Shown: positions 35,031 to 44,371 of the stretch, in pieces | Layout: the number at the start of each line of letters is the position of its first letter | How positions within the stretch are numbered: the first letter of the stretch is position 1 | Source: Terrirhizobium terrae | GTDB lineage: Bacteria; Pseudomonadota; Alphaproteobacteria; Rhizobiales; Rhizobiaceae | Assembly: GCF_030323265.1 (NCBI RefSeq) | Contig: NZ_CP104991.1 | Location: forward strand, 682,001-746,000 | Reading direction: 5' to 3' | DNA: 64,000 bases | Notes under the pieces: generated by a model | What the model saw: only the letters and a program-made list of their open reading frames with translations | Told to the model about the DNA's origin: nothing | The model's database searches: none | Translations under genes and position numbers: made by a program

Positions 35031-35941
35031 TTATCCGCTTTCGCCTTGGCGACTGGTAAGAACCCTTAGCTCACCGGGATGGATTTTCACCAGGATGTCT
35101 TGCTCCATCGCGACAAGCTCACCGTCCATCACACAACGGATGCCGTGGCGGTGTCGCGGAAAATGCAGCCGTATCTCCGACGCAGCTAGAGCCGTGACAG
35201 AAGAGTTATCCTTGAGCCGCCCTCTCAGGATGTCGAAAGCAAGGTAACTCGCGGATCGAAACGTGAGGGGCGCAGCCATGTACACACCCAAATGCCCGCC
35301 ATCCAGCTTCTCCGCGTACATCAATGGATCTTCGCCGAATTCGTTGTTGGAAATCGATAGCGCTGAAATCTTTTGAGTATCTTCGCTGCCATCGATCCTA
35401 AATATGATGTCGAACCGCGGCGGTTTCGCTATGACGATGGATGCAGCTTTGATGGTCGCCCAGATTTTGCTCAGGCGCGATCCGTACTCCCTCGCTTCGC
35501 GCAGACGGACCATTCGAGATCGCATACCCGCAGAAAACTGATGGATAAAGGTTTGGCCGTTAGCGGAGGCGATATCAACTGATTTGATTTCGCCGAATGC
35601 GAGCGTCTCTAGGGCGTCCCATATGTCGAGTGGCAGTTTCAGGGAGCGAGCGAATAAGTTCATTGTCCCAGCCGGAACGATGCCTAGAACTTTCCCGCTT
35701 TTCCATGCGCATCGGGCAGCCACCGAAATTGTACCATCCCCTCCCCTGCAACGATACAATCGACCGCGGGTCGACCCGCTGCATTCTTAAGAGCTTCGAC
35801 AACTTTATCGCCACCCACTATGCGGCAGTCTATCTTGTGGCCAGCCGCAGAGAAGACCTCGACAAATTTAGCTTCGAAAGCCGACATATCTGTCGTCTTG
35901 AACGTGCCGCCATCCCGGTTGAAGACTGCAACGATATCCAT
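35031..35941 (-). CDS. Diacylglycerol kinase-family lipid kinase, frame break in the ATP motif
   Basis: The protein reads MDIVAVFNRDGGTF at the start, and later GGDGTISVAARCAW, VLGIVPAGTMNLFARSL, GEIKSVDIA and VMDGELVAM, the standard order of DAGK_cat/YegS-type lipid kinases. The catalytic GGGDGT motif falls on the break: a C4 run at 35743-35746 (G4 on the coding strand) appears one base short. As sequenced there are two frames, 35684-35941 and 35031-35759. Restoring one G gives about 303 residues. Such kinases phosphorylate diacylglycerol or sphingoid lipids. Confidence 0.8.
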
Positions 35942-36095
35942 ACTACCCGTCTACGACCCAGAGTTCAGAAAGAATGCGGGCATGGCGATCCTAAGTGAAA
36001 GAACTGAATCATGAGATCCTGCAGACGATACGTTTTCTCGTGAAGCCAGCAGCCCGACCCGTCAGATCGATCTGCTGGCTGGAAGGTTGTGTGTT

Positions 36096-36578
36096 TTACA
36101 TGTCGACCTTGGCGTTGTCGCCCATGTCAGGATGTGCGCTCGACACAGCAGCTGCTGCCATTTTGATGTAGCTGACAACGGTGCCCGGACTATCCCAATA
36201 TTCCGCAGATGCCGGAGTGACTTTCAAGATCCGGATTGAGGGATCGTCTGGACTATCCCACCAAGCCTTGGCTGGCGTCGCCCACAATTCACGGATCTTT
36301 TCGCGATCATTTTGCACTTCGGCAGTACCTGAGACCGATACGTACTTCTGGCCCTTGGAATCCGCGAATGCCAAGCACACGTTCGGATGGCGGGAGATCT
36401 CCTCGTCCTTGTGGCTAGCAACGTCCGTCAGAAAATAGAAGGCGTTGTCTTCTCGCTCGCTGTAAGCTGACATAGGGCGCGCTCGCAAGTCGATCCCACT
36501 TTGCGTGGTGAGCATGCAGAACCCGATCTTGTCAGCCATATCCCAAACTCTCGAAGTGTCATCGTCGTGAAGGGGCAT
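36096..36578 (-). CDS. Pyridoxamine 5'-phosphate oxidase-like general stress protein
   Basis: A 160-residue FMN-binding split-barrel protein of the general stress protein 26 type: MADKIGFCMLTTQSG, RARPMSAYSERED, FYFLTDVASHKDEEI and ISVSGTAEV-like strand (YVSVSGTAEV). The PNPOx fold binds flavin; the reaction is unknown. AGGAG lies 6 nt upstream and an exact EcfG-type promoter (GGAAC-N17-CGTT) directly precedes it. Intact. Confidence 0.8.
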   Translation of the reverse strand: MPLHDDDTSRVWDMADKIGFCMLTTQSGIDLRARPMSAYSEREDNAFYFLTDVASHKDEEISRHPNVCLAFADSKGQKYVSVSGTAEVQNDREKIRELWATPAKAWWDSPDDPSIRILKVTPASAEYWDSPGTVVSYIKMAAAAVSSAHPDMGDNAKVDM

Positions 36579-36606
36579 TCATAATCTCCTGATGTTCCGG
36601 GGCTGA

Positions 36607-36632
36607 AACGAGAGGAGAACTGGAAATGTTCC
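36607..36632 (-). promoter_or_regulatory. EcfG-type promoter (reverse strand)
   Basis: On the reverse strand GGAAC (36632-36628), 17 nt, CGTT (36610-36607): exact consensus, 29 nt before the ATG of the PNPOx-like gene. Confidence 0.7.
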
Positions 36633-36652
36633 GTCTGGAGATCGTGCCGCAG

Positions 36653-37057
36653 CTAGGATGCTTGCGCTAACTGCACTGAACAGTCGTTTGCTGGCCGAAC
36701 CTCCCCATGGAGTTGTTTGTCCAGGAGATCGAGGATTGCCTGCACGCCAAATGGCTTCGGCACGAAAGTCCAATCCTCCATCAACCCATCTATAACCGTT
36801 CGCCCTGAGGTTATGATGATTTCAGTCGCACGAGCATGCGAACAGACCATGGCTGCGAGGTCCAACCCGGTCAGGCCCCCAGGCATATCAACATCAGTTA
36901 TCAGAATATCGAACGCCGGATTACGGCCGATCACGCCAATCGCTTCTAGGACATTGGAGGCGATTGATACATGGTAGCCTTCATCGATCAGCGCTTCGGC
37001 GAGCACCATCCTGATGAGAGGTTCATCTTCAACCAAGAGCACAGAACGCGTAGACAT
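36653..37057 (-). CDS. Single-domain response regulator
   Basis: A 134-residue receiver domain without output domain: LLVEDEPLIR (acidic pocket), phosphoacceptor Asp55 in ILITDVDMPG, TSGR and the VPKPFG lysine. It resembles rhizobial stand-alone receivers, some of which feed into the general stress phosphorelay. GGAGG lies 6 nt before ATG 37057; the outer start at 37084 is less likely. No partner kinase is visible nearby. Confidence 0.85.
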   Translation of the reverse strand: MSTRSVLLVEDEPLIRMVLAEALIDEGYHVSIASNVLEAIGVIGRNPAFDILITDVDMPGGLTGLDLAAMVCSHARATEIIITSGRTVIDGLMEDWTFVPKPFGVQAILDLLDKQLHGEVRPANDCSVQLAQAS

Positions 37058-37186
37058 GGCAGGCCTCCATTGACGTCGGTTCACTCACAACTCGTCCGGA
37101 CCGATGTTCGGCCTGCCCCGTCCATTATTCTTTGCGAACATATTTAATAAAATGCGAACATTTTGTTTGAAAGGGGATGCCCGCAG

Positions 37187-37423
37187 ATGAGATTGGTGAG
37201 CAGGCCTTTCAGCGATTTGGTTGCCATGACCGCTAAAAGGTCGCCCGAGCTAGGCGGGAGCACTGCCGCGCTGCGTGCGTCGCTGTTGGGAATAGCAATG
37301 TGTAAGATGGCGCTCCTGGTCTCGGCCAAGCGGCATCCTGAAAACGATCTCATCGTCACCGCCCTGGATTCGATTGCGATGGATATTGCCTCTCTGATCG
37401 ATAAGGACCAGGCAAGCGTCTAA
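37187..37423 (+). CDS. Small hypothetical protein
   Basis: A 78-residue product with SPELGGSTAALRASLLGIAM and VTALDSIAMDIASLID. The glycine/alanine helix faintly recalls cyclodeaminase-type proteins but is too short to say. No strong ribosome binding site; the start at 37163 is an alternative. Confidence 0.4.
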   Translation: MRLVSRPFSDLVAMTAKRSPELGGSTAALRASLLGIAMCKMALLVSAKRHPENDLIVTALDSIAMDIASLIDKDQASV

Positions 37424-37477
37424 AATCTCATCCAGACGCTCAACGGCACTTCAGGGACAGATGGCAAACGACCCGCT

Positions 37478-37765
37478 TTGATTGACGCGACTCGCCAGCC
37501 TCTTTCAGCGTGCCACCATCTTGTCGAAGCTATGGAGGCTCTCGAGCAAGCCCGTGGCCAAATCGAGGCGTCCGTCACTAGCGACTACTTCGGCGGCGTC
37601 GAGATAGTTGGCGCATCATTTCTGGCAGCGATGATGGCGATCGACCAAAACCTCAAAGCGGATCTGCTCACTGAGATGAAAGACCGCACAAAGAGCGGAC
37701 GCGCTGAACTCAAGGCAAGGTTCGATCACGCCTTCGATAGCTTGGGTCGCGCATCGACCCGCTGA
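37478..37765 (+). CDS. Small hypothetical helical protein
   Basis: A 95-residue frame (HHLVEAMEALEQARGQI, then GGVEIVGASFLAAMMAIDQN) with a TTG start at 37478. It ends 25 nt before the end of the convergent ligD gene. No family known. Confidence 0.4.
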   Translation: MIDATRQPLSACHHLVEAMEALEQARGQIEASVTSDYFGGVEIVGASFLAAMMAIDQNLKADLLTEMKDRTKSGRAELKARFDHAFDSLGRASTR

Positions 37766-37790
37766 AAACCTGAAATCTCTCCAGACCGGA

Positions 37791-40485
37791 TCATGCTGCC
37801 CGCTTGGACGTCTTCTCCAGCCGCTTTATAGCTTGCTCCAGTGATCGCTGGCCGTCGCAATAGTCCTGCCATGCTGTGCTGTCTTTCAGGATACCTGGAA
37901 CGGTACGGATGGTGAAGCGCTTCGGGTCGAGACCCTTTTTCACCTGCGTCCAGTTTAGTGGCATCGAAACCGTTGCGCCTGGGCGAGCGCGTGGCGACAA
38001 AGGAGCAACTGCCGTCGAGGTTCTATCGTTGCGGAGGTAATCCAGGAATATGCGGCCGTTCCGTTGGGCCTTGGACATCTTGATCAGGTAAACCTCTGGG
38101 TTGTCCCGCGCCATTGCCTGGCAAACATCTCGGGCAAACGTTTTTCCCTGATCCCAGTTCAGCTTCCTGCCCTTCGGCACCGACAGCGGCGTCACCACAT
38201 GTAGCCCCTTTCCTCCGGTCGTTTTGCAGAAGCTCACGAGACCAAGCTCCTCCAAGCGGTCTCGGATCTCGCGTGCTCCTTCAATAACCGTAGCGAAATC
38301 AACATCGGGACCAGGGTCAAGATCGAAGACCAGACGCCCAGGGACTTCAGGTTGATAGGGCCCGCAGTTCCACGGATGAAGCTCTGTACCCCCGATCTGC
38401 GCGACGGCAGCAAGACCTTCGACCCGATCAATCTGCAGGTACGGTTGCTTATCACCGGACACCTTGACCTGCTCGATCAGGTTCGAGGTTCCCTGCATCG
38501 CATGCCTTTGAAAAAACTGCTCATCTCCGATCCCGTCGGGGGTTCGAATGATTGAGCAAGGTCGTCCCTTAATGTGATCGATGAGCCATGGGCCGACTGC
38601 CTCATAATACTGGGCGAGGTCGACCTTAGTGACAGGTTCGCCGTCTAGGGCGTTAGGCCAAAGCTCCTTGTCTGGGCTGGAGATGAGCACGCCCATGACA
38701 TCGACCTTCGCACCCTTGCGTAGCCGGGAGGGCTTGTTCCGTGAAGATGGAGGCGGTTTCGGTGCGTCGTCAGGCTCAGGTGCGTCAACCTCGTTAGGCT
38801 CTGCAGGTTCTTCGGCTTCGACCTCTTTCGCAGGCTTGTCCTCTCTTAGGCCTTTGAATGAGGCCTGACGCACCTGCCCGTCCGCAGTCCAGCCTGCAAA
38901 TTCGATTTCGGCGACAAGCTCCGGCTTCAACCAAACAATGTCGGTCGATTTCTTTGGTGCTCCGATGCCAGTGAACGGAGACTTGGAAGTTTTCAGTCTC
39001 TGCAGTTGTGGCAATATCTGATCAACGACCTTTGCGCCGTAACCTGTGCCAACCCTGCCGACATAGACAAAGTGATCCCCCCGGTAGACACCTGCTAGCA
39101 AAGATCGAAAGGCACCGTTCGTCGTCGCATACGCCCCGATCACGACCTCATGGCCTGCGCGACACTTGGATTTGGCCCAGGTATTGGAGCGGCCAGATCT
39201 CGTATGGGGCATTGCCTCTCTTTGAGACGATACCCTCTAGGGAAAGCCGACATGCAGATTTTAGTACGGCATCACCACCCGTTTCGAAGTGCTCGACAAA
39301 CCGTATGCGGGGATCGTCTCCGGCATTGGAGAGCACCTTAGCCAATCGATCCTTACGCGTAGTCAGAGGCCGATCCCGGTAATCTGTCTCGCCCTCGAAC
39401 AGCAAATCAAAAGCGAAAAAAACAAGATCGTCAGTTTTGCCCTCGGAGAGAGCGGCCTGCAGAGCGGCAAAATCCGGTGCTCCGTTCTCATCCAGAGCAC
39501 AAATCTCTCCATCGATAATCGCGTCCGGTAGTTTTGCTCCAGATTTTGCTATTGCTGGAAACTTGGCTGTCCAATCCAGACCTTTGCGGGTCTTCAACGT
39601 GACTTGGCCGCTCTCGATGCGCATCTGTATCCGATACCCATCAAACTTGATCTCATGCACCCATCCTTGCGGGGACGGAGGCCGCTGCAAAGTCTCACAC
39701 AGCTGGGGTGCGATGAAATCTGGCATCGGCATTGAAGGAGCACGCTGCTCTGACTTCGCATTCGATTTGGCCTTCTTCAACCCTGCCGTCGTCTTAACAC
39801 CTGCCGCTCGTTCTTCAGCAGCAGGCCCCTCGCTGCTGTCCCATACGGCGTCGGCTTCGACTGCACCTCCAGTGGTCATGAACGGCTGCGGTTTCTTTCC
39901 TCTTCCGGCGGCGATCGCTTCCATCGATCTGCCAGACGCAACAGAAGTGACATTCTGCTTGAGGATAGAGCTACCATCCTCGTCGACCGAGTAGTCGTCA
40001 TTGTGTTTGATCAGGAGCCAGTTGGTCCGCTTTTCGCCTTCGCGGCTGCGCATCCGGACCAGCACAAAACTGCCGTGTAAGCGCTCGCCTTCAAGCGTGA
40101 ACTTGAAGTCGCCTTTCGCCAAAGCCTCCTCCGGGGTTTTATTGCCCTCTGGTTCCCAATAGCCCCGGTCCCAAAGCATGACCGTGCCGCCGCCATATTG
40201 CCCCTTTGGGATCGTGCCCTCAAAATCACCGTAGTCTAACGGGTGATCCTCGACCTCAACGGCCAAGCGCTTGTCCTGGGGATCGAGCGAGGGGCCCTTT
40301 GTGACGGCCCAGGACTTAAACACCCCGTCCATCTCGATGCGGAGATCGTAGTGGAGGCGCGTCGCATCATGCTTCTGGATTACAAAGCGACGACGGTTCG
40401 ATGACTTTACCTCAACCTCCCCGCTCGGTTCGGCGGTTTTTTTGAAGTCCCGCTTCGAGCGGTATTTGCTCAGATTGTCAGCCAT
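37791..40485 (-). CDS. ligD: DNA ligase D (phosphoesterase-ligase-polymerase), one frame break
   Basis: Three domains in order. N-terminal 3'-phosphoesterase: [20 protein letters not shown], then [17 protein letters not shown]-dependent ligase with adenylated Lys280 in EIKFDGYR, and [11 protein letters not shown]. Primase/polymerase: [14 protein letters not shown] and [11 protein letters not shown]. The enzyme fills, trims and seals Ku-bound ends. Two frames overlap near 39188 (39148-40485 and 37791-39212); one base too many between APY and the [12 protein letters not shown] segment breaks the ligase domain. If real, the mutation would remove the ligase C-terminus and polymerase. It is probably transcribed with the three small genes upstream. 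Confidence 0.88.
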
Positions 40486-40547
40486 GTTCGGGTCTTATCA
40501 TCGTTCGGGACTGGATGCCGTCGACTCGCTAGCTCCATCATGACCAC

Positions 40548-40859
40548 TCAACTTGCAACGACATCGGTTGCGCCCAATTCATTAAGGGCGGCTTGAACGC
40601 TCTCTTCCTGGTTCGCGGCAACGTCAGCAGATACCCCTATGTTCGACGACAGCGACCCATCACCCCGCGCATCTTCGTCCATTGTCGCGGCATCTCCGCC
40701 ACTGATCTCGGTGCCGGACGAATTGTCTGAACCGTTGGTCTGTACAAAGATATCCGCCCGGTCGACGCCGAGTTTTTGAACAAGATGCTCGACCGCCAGG
40801 TCAGCGGCCTCCCGAGTAGAAAAGGTGGCGGTGATGGTTTTCGTGCTTGTGTCAGACAT
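40548..40859 (-). CDS. Small stress protein, paralogue of 51746-52051
   Basis: A 103-residue product: TITATFSTREAADLAVEHLV, then VDRADIFV, an acidic low-complexity centre (TMDEDARGDG), and VQAALNELGA. The gene at 51746 shares FSTREAADL/FETREAADL and the C-terminal layout. The N-terminal part resembles the strand-helix unit of general stress 17M-type proteins. AGGAAAT precedes the ATG. It stands 62 nt upstream of ligD on the same strand. Confidence 0.65.
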   Translation of the reverse strand: MSDTSTKTITATFSTREAADLAVEHLVQKLGVDRADIFVQTNGSDNSSGTEISGGDAATMDEDARGDGSLSSNIGVSADVAANQEESVQAALNELGATDVVAS

Positions 40860-40891
40860 CAAGATTTCCTTTCGTTTCTACTGCCAATAAA

Positions 40892-41110
40892 TCATGCGGT
40901 CTGCTTGAATTCACGCAGCTGATCGATCATCGCTAGGGCTTCTGCTTCTGTTTGGTCCTCGCTATGGCTCAGATGAGCAGACATTCTGACGGTGATGAGA
41001 TCGCTCCCCTCACCCTTGAATTCCACGGTGACGGTCGTTTCTGTGGTTTTCGCGACATTTATGTTCTTCAGCAGCGTCGGATTAATCCTTGGACGAAGAT
41101 GGATGGGCAT
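40892..41110 (-). CDS. Small hypothetical protein in the ligD operon
   Basis: A 72-residue product (ATETTVTVEFKGEGSDLITV-like strand region, then AEALAMIDQLREF). Its start overlaps the end of the upstream gene by 29 bp, which suggests translational coupling. The inner start around 41050 is an alternative. Family unnamed. Confidence 0.5.
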   Translation of the reverse strand: MPIHLRPRINPTLLKNINVAKTTETTVTVEFKGEGSDLITVRMSAHLSHSEDQTEAEALAMIDQLREFKQTA

Positions 41111-41291
41111 GCATTTCTTGAAACTCGTATCGATCTAAGAATCGATCGGTCTTGCCCGGCTCGTCATCGGGATGAGAGATCTTCACATCAACATCAGAAG
41201 GCAGGCTCATAGCCTGCTCGGCATTCATTATCCCTAGCGCGGTAACGCCGTCCTCCAACTCGGCAACCACCTCTACAACCTTACGATCCAT
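41082..41291 (-). CDS. Small stress-island protein, paralogue of 12532-12720
   Basis: A 69-residue product with GVTALGIMNAEQAMSLPSDV, the same core as the protein at 12532. AAGGAGG lies 6 nt before ATG 41291, and an EcfG-like promoter lies upstream. It is the first gene of a probable operon leading to ligD (41291 to 37791, gaps of at most 62 nt). Confidence 0.7.
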   Translation of the reverse strand: MDRKVVEVVAELEDGVTALGIMNAEQAMSLPSDVDVKISHPDDEPGKTDRFLDRYEFQEMHAHPSSSKD

Positions 41292-41324
41292 CGCTTTCCT
41301 CCTTGTGAACATGTCCGCTTCCTG

Positions 41325-41350
41325 AACTACCAGCTGCGCTCGGTGGTTCC
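41325..41350 (-). promoter_or_regulatory. EcfG-like promoter of the probable ligD operon
   Basis: On the reverse strand GGAAC (41350-41346), 17 nt, AGTT (41328-41325), 34 nt before the ATG at 41291. It is back to back with the forward promoter at 41378. Confidence 0.55.
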
Positions 41351-41377
41351 CTTGCTTTGCGACGACGCAGTTGAGCC

Positions 41378-41402
41378 GGAACGATCGTCAGCGGCACTGG
41401 TT
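41378..41402 (+). promoter_or_regulatory. EcfG-like promoter (forward)
   Basis: GGAAC (41378-41382), 16 nt, GGTT (41399-41402), 26 nt before the ATG at 41429. Confidence 0.6.
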
Positions 41403-41428
41403 GTGCTAGGTCAACGGAGGATTTTGCA

Positions 41429-41638
41429 ATGGGAACCACGACACCGAGCGACGGCGCTCCGGGCACGACCGATCAATCTCCGCGATGGGAAGGACCTCAA
41501 GAGAACAAACCCCGCGGTTACATGAAGGCGAAGGACGATCCCGATCGGGATGAGGATGCCGTTGGCGAAACGAATGCCAACCCGCAGAAAACCAGCGTGT
41601 CCGACGCTCTCAAGACGAAGGATGAACCAGATGCCTAA
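41429..41638 (+). CDS. Small hydrophilic stress protein
   Basis: A 69-residue product rich in Asp, Lys, Pro and Thr without hydrophobic residues to form a core (SDGAPGTTDQSPRWEGPQEN, KAKDDPDRDEDAVG). It is probably disordered. ACGGAGG precedes the ATG and an EcfG-like promoter lies upstream. Its stop overlaps the next gene by 8 bp. Confidence 0.65.
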   Translation: MGTTTPSDGAPGTTDQSPRWEGPQENKPRGYMKAKDDPDRDEDAVGETNANPQKTSVSDALKTKDEPDA

Positions 41639-41834
41639 CTCTGAAGACGATGCAAAAGGTCAATATGCTCCATCGCAAGCGGATCGAAAAGCCTCCGGCG
41701 TGCACAGCGCGAAGCCTACGGTAGTCACCGGTTCCGAAGATGCAACGGTGCACCGCGATCCGCCTGGAAAGAAGGCCGGGAAGGATTGGGATGTGAACTA
41801 TGATCCCGCAGAAAAATCCCGAGGAGAGCTCTAA
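41631..41834 (+). CDS. Small hydrophilic stress protein, paralogue of 62021-62233
   Basis: A 67-residue product: SEDDAKGQYAPSQADRKASG, VHSAKPTVVTGSEDATVHRD and DWDVNYDPAEKS. The gene at 62021 has nearly the same text (DDAKGQYAPSQADRHATG, NYDPTESS). The family is conserved in stress islands but unnamed. It overlaps the upstream gene by 8 bp, indicating translational coupling. Confidence 0.7.
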   Translation: MPNSEDDAKGQYAPSQADRKASGVHSAKPTVVTGSEDATVHRDPPGKKAGKDWDVNYDPAEKSRGEL

Positions 41835-42104
41835 AGGGTCGCGTTAGCCGGCCCAAATCGATAGTGTGAGCGGGATACGGGGTGCCAATCGACTGGGAGG
41901 CACTCTCACCGTCGCGAAAGCGATCCGGCTGTATAGCGGATAGAACGAAAGTTCGAAGAGTTGTCGAGTTTCCAAGGGGCTTCCGAAAGAAGACCCCTTG
42001 ATGGTTCTACCAGCGCTTCATCGCCGTCTGGGAAGTTAGCCACTTCTAACGCATGCGTTTTCGGACGCTGCCCCTTAGCTCGATGAAAGCGGACAGGTTG
42101 CCAC

Positions 42105-42374
42105 TCATCTTTTCGGCGGGTCCACTAAGGGATTTCCAAACAAGTCGACACGCACTGGTGAACTGATACGCTTATCATTGCTGCCATCTGATAGGCGTCC
42201 GCCGAATGATCTAGCGCTGTTTGGCCGTCCAGACCACAGCACTAACTCGACCTTCTCTCCCGCCCTGATATCCCGATGAGCAATGAAGTAGCCGCGATGA
42301 TCTGGAGCGCCCTCATGACCAGCCTTTTCATTTTCGAAAAGGCTGACATCGCCTGGCTTCGCTTTGTAACGCAT
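42105..42374 (-). CDS. Small hypothetical protein
   Basis: An 89-residue product: KPGDVSLFENEKAGHEGAPD, HRGYFIAHRDIRAGEKVELV and a basic C-terminal part. It resembles short rhizobial proteins of unknown role. The stretch 41835-42104 before it holds no gene I can support. Confidence 0.5.
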   Translation of the reverse strand: MRYKAKPGDVSLFENEKAGHEGAPDHRGYFIAHRDIRAGEKVELVLWSGRPNSARSFGGRLSDGSNDKRISSPVRVDLFGNPLVDPPKR

Positions 42375-42534
42375 TCCAAGATCCCTCGGTCGTATGACAG
42401 TCTCGATACAGAGATAGCGTTAGGCCCGCACTCGACAACTTGAAACATGCGCGAACTAGCAACGGGTGCACTGCCTTAAGCATCGAACGGTTGGACGCCC
42501 AATCCATTGTTAGTTCCCTCCAAACTCGTTTTGC

Positions 42535-42559
42535 GGAACAGAGAGCCTCATCGCCAGTT
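42535..42559 (+). promoter_or_regulatory. EcfG-like promoter
   Basis: GGAAC (42535-42539), 16 nt, AGTT (42556-42559), 26 nt before the ATG at 42586. The exonuclease III gene downstream may also use it. Confidence 0.5.
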
Positions 42560-42585
42560 CCTAATGCGGCATGAGGAGCAAACTG

Positions 42586-42756
42586 ATGAATGTTTCACAC
42601 ACACGAGTAGTCCACGAAGGCGCAGGGAAATGGATTGTTGATTTCGTCAGTGATGATGGTGAATCTGTCTCGGTGAAAGTCACTGACGATAAGCTGGCCG
42701 AGGAGGAAAAGGTCATTGACCACGCCAAGCGCATCATGAGTGAATTTGCCGACTAG
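42586..42756 (+). CDS. Small hypothetical protein
   Basis: A 56-residue product (HTRVVHEGAGKWIVDFVSDD, then VKVTDDKLAEEEKVIDHAK): beta strands followed by a charged helix. GAGGAG lies 7 nt before ATG 42586, with an EcfG-like promoter just upstream. It precedes the exonuclease III gene by 67 nt. Confidence 0.55.
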   Translation: MNVSHTRVVHEGAGKWIVDFVSDDGESVSVKVTDDKLAEEEKVIDHAKRIMSEFAD

Positions 42757-42823
42757 GTCGATCTCCTCGTGGAGATCGGCGAGACCACCTGGATGTCGGT
42801 AGCCTAGCTGGGGCCTCATTGAA

Positions 42824-43609
42824 TTGAAGATTGCCACTTACAACGTGAATGGGATCAACGGCAGGCTAGATATCCTGTTGCGGTGGCTCGAAGAAGACGG
42901 ACCGGATGTAGTCTGCCTTCAGGAGCTCAAGTCTACGTCATTTCCGCAGAAAGAGATTGCCCGTGCGGGGTACGGCGCGGCTTGGCACGGCCAAAAGTCC
43001 TGGAATGGCGTCGCAATCCTGGTGCGGGACCAAGAGCCCTTCGTCACGCGGCGCGGCTTACCAGGCGATCCAGATGACACTCAAAGTCGGTATATCGAAG
43101 CTGCGGTCGACGGCATCATAGTGGGCTGCCTTTACCTTCCGAACGGCAACCCCGCCCCGGGCCCGAAATTCGATTACAAGCTCAAATGGTTTGACCGCCT
43201 CCACCGCTACGCCGCCGATCTCTTAGACCTTGATATCCCGACCCTTCTCATAGGTGATTTCAACGTGATGCCGACGGAGCTCGATGTCCACAGACCGGAA
43301 CGATGGGTCGATGACGCCTTGTTCCGCCCACAAGTCCGCAAGGCTTACGCTGCCTTGCTTGAGCAGGGATGGACAGATGCGGTCCGGCATTTGCATCCCG
43401 AAGAGCGGATTTACACCTTTTGGAAATACTGGCGCAACAGCTTCGAGCGCAATGCTGGTCTGAGGATCGACCACTTCCTCCTGTCGCCTACTGCCGCGCA
43501 ATGGCTCAAGTCAGCTTCGGTGCGCAGGAAGCCCCGGGGTTGGCCACATACAAGTGACCACGCACCTGTGGTGATCGAACTAGACGTCCCGGGAGATGCA
43601 AAACCATGA
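42824..43609 (+). CDS. xthA: Exodeoxyribonuclease III-type AP endonuclease
   Basis: A 261-residue EEP-family nuclease: TYNVNGINGR, CLQELK with metal-binding Glu34, GWHGQKSWNGVAIL-type segment (WHGQKSWNGVAIL), LIGDFNVMP, and the catalytic TSDHAPVV near the end. It cleaves abasic sites and removes 3' blocks in base excision repair. The length is normal. The start is TTG at 42824 with a poor ribosome binding site, so translation may depend on the upstream gene. It overlaps the next gene by 4 bp. Confidence 0.88.
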   Translation: MKIATYNVNGINGRLDILLRWLEEDGPDVVCLQELKSTSFPQKEIARAGYGAAWHGQKSWNGVAILVRDQEPFVTRRGLPGDPDDTQSRYIEAAVDGIIVGCLYLPNGNPAPGPKFDYKLKWFDRLHRYAADLLDLDIPTLLIGDFNVMPTELDVHRPERWVDDALFRPQVRKAYAALLEQGWTDAVRHLHPEERIYTFWKYWRNSFERNAGLRIDHFLLSPTAAQWLKSASVRRKPRGWPHTSDHAPVVIELDVPGDAKP

Positions 43610-44142
43610 GAAACACACGGCTTCAGTCAGCGCTGCAGAGTGAAATCTCGGACTGGTTCAACACGCTGGAACCCGTCGATCCTGAGGACATGATCGGTTT
43701 GTGGAAGGGATCAGGCCACCCGTCTGGCCACCCTTTGGATGGAGTTCTTGAAAATCTGCACTGGTTCGGGAAGCGTTTTCATCCTGATATGCGGGCCGAC
43801 GCACTATTGTTCGAAGGTGATCCAGGAAAGATCGTCGCAATTGAGCCTGCCTTTTTCCCCATTCGCTGGGCAGTGAGATTTGCTGGGTTCGGAAGGACGG
43901 CCCGCGCGTTGAACCTCTTCTCTCATCTGCGACCGCGGCTCAGAGCGAGGGGGACGACAGCCTCTCTCCAGCAGCGACTGGATGAAGGCGTTTTGACCGC
44001 ATCAATGGTCTATGATCGGCAGCCGATCATTGATCATTTTCGTCGCGCAGACGACATCGTCTACGGTAAAATGGTAGTCGAGGGTGATCCACGTCGGTAT
44101 TTCTTCAGGCTACAAAAGATCGATGACGGTCAGCCAAAGTGA
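43606..44142 (+). CDS. GXWXG/DUF4334 protein
   Basis: A 178-residue protein. The N-terminal GXWXG domain is clear (MIGLWKGSGHPSGHPLDGVL), and the C-terminal part DRQPIIDHFRRADDIVYGKM matches DUF4334, which ends this family. Function unknown; relatives may bind small ligands. It overlaps the exonuclease gene by 4 bp, so the two are translationally coupled. Confidence 0.8.
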   Translation: MRNTRLQSALQSEISDWFNTLEPVDPEDMIGLWKGSGHPSGHPLDGVLENLHWFGKRFHPDMRADALLFEGDPGKIVAIEPAFFPIRWAVRFAGFGRTARALNLFSHLRPRLRARGTTASLQQRLDEGVLTASMVYDRQPIIDHFRRADDIVYGKMVVEGDPRRYFFRLQKIDDGQPK

Positions 44143-44173
44143 TATAGACCTCCTGATACTGAGGCGCCGCAAG

Positions 44174-44302
44174 TCAGAAGGTCAAGGCATTCACTGCCAT
44201 CACGATCGGTAACGCAGATGCGGCGATTGCGGCCGTCCAGGCTATTAAGATTTTACCTACATAGGCGCGGCTAGCTTTTCTCGCATTCCACTCATAATAC
44301 AC
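44174..44302 (-). CDS. Possible small membrane protein
   Basis: A 42-residue frame with a basic start (YYEWNARKASRAYVGK) and one hydrophobic helix (ILIAWTAAIAASALPIVMAV). AGGAGA lies 6 nt before the GTG at 44302. Small size keeps the confidence low. Confidence 0.4.
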   Translation of the reverse strand: MYYEWNARKASRAYVGKILIAWTAAIAASALPIVMAVNALTF

Positions 44303-44371
44303 GCACACTCTCCTGAAACACGGTAGTGAATATGAAGCACCACTAAATCGCGGTGTGAAGTGGCGCAGCAG

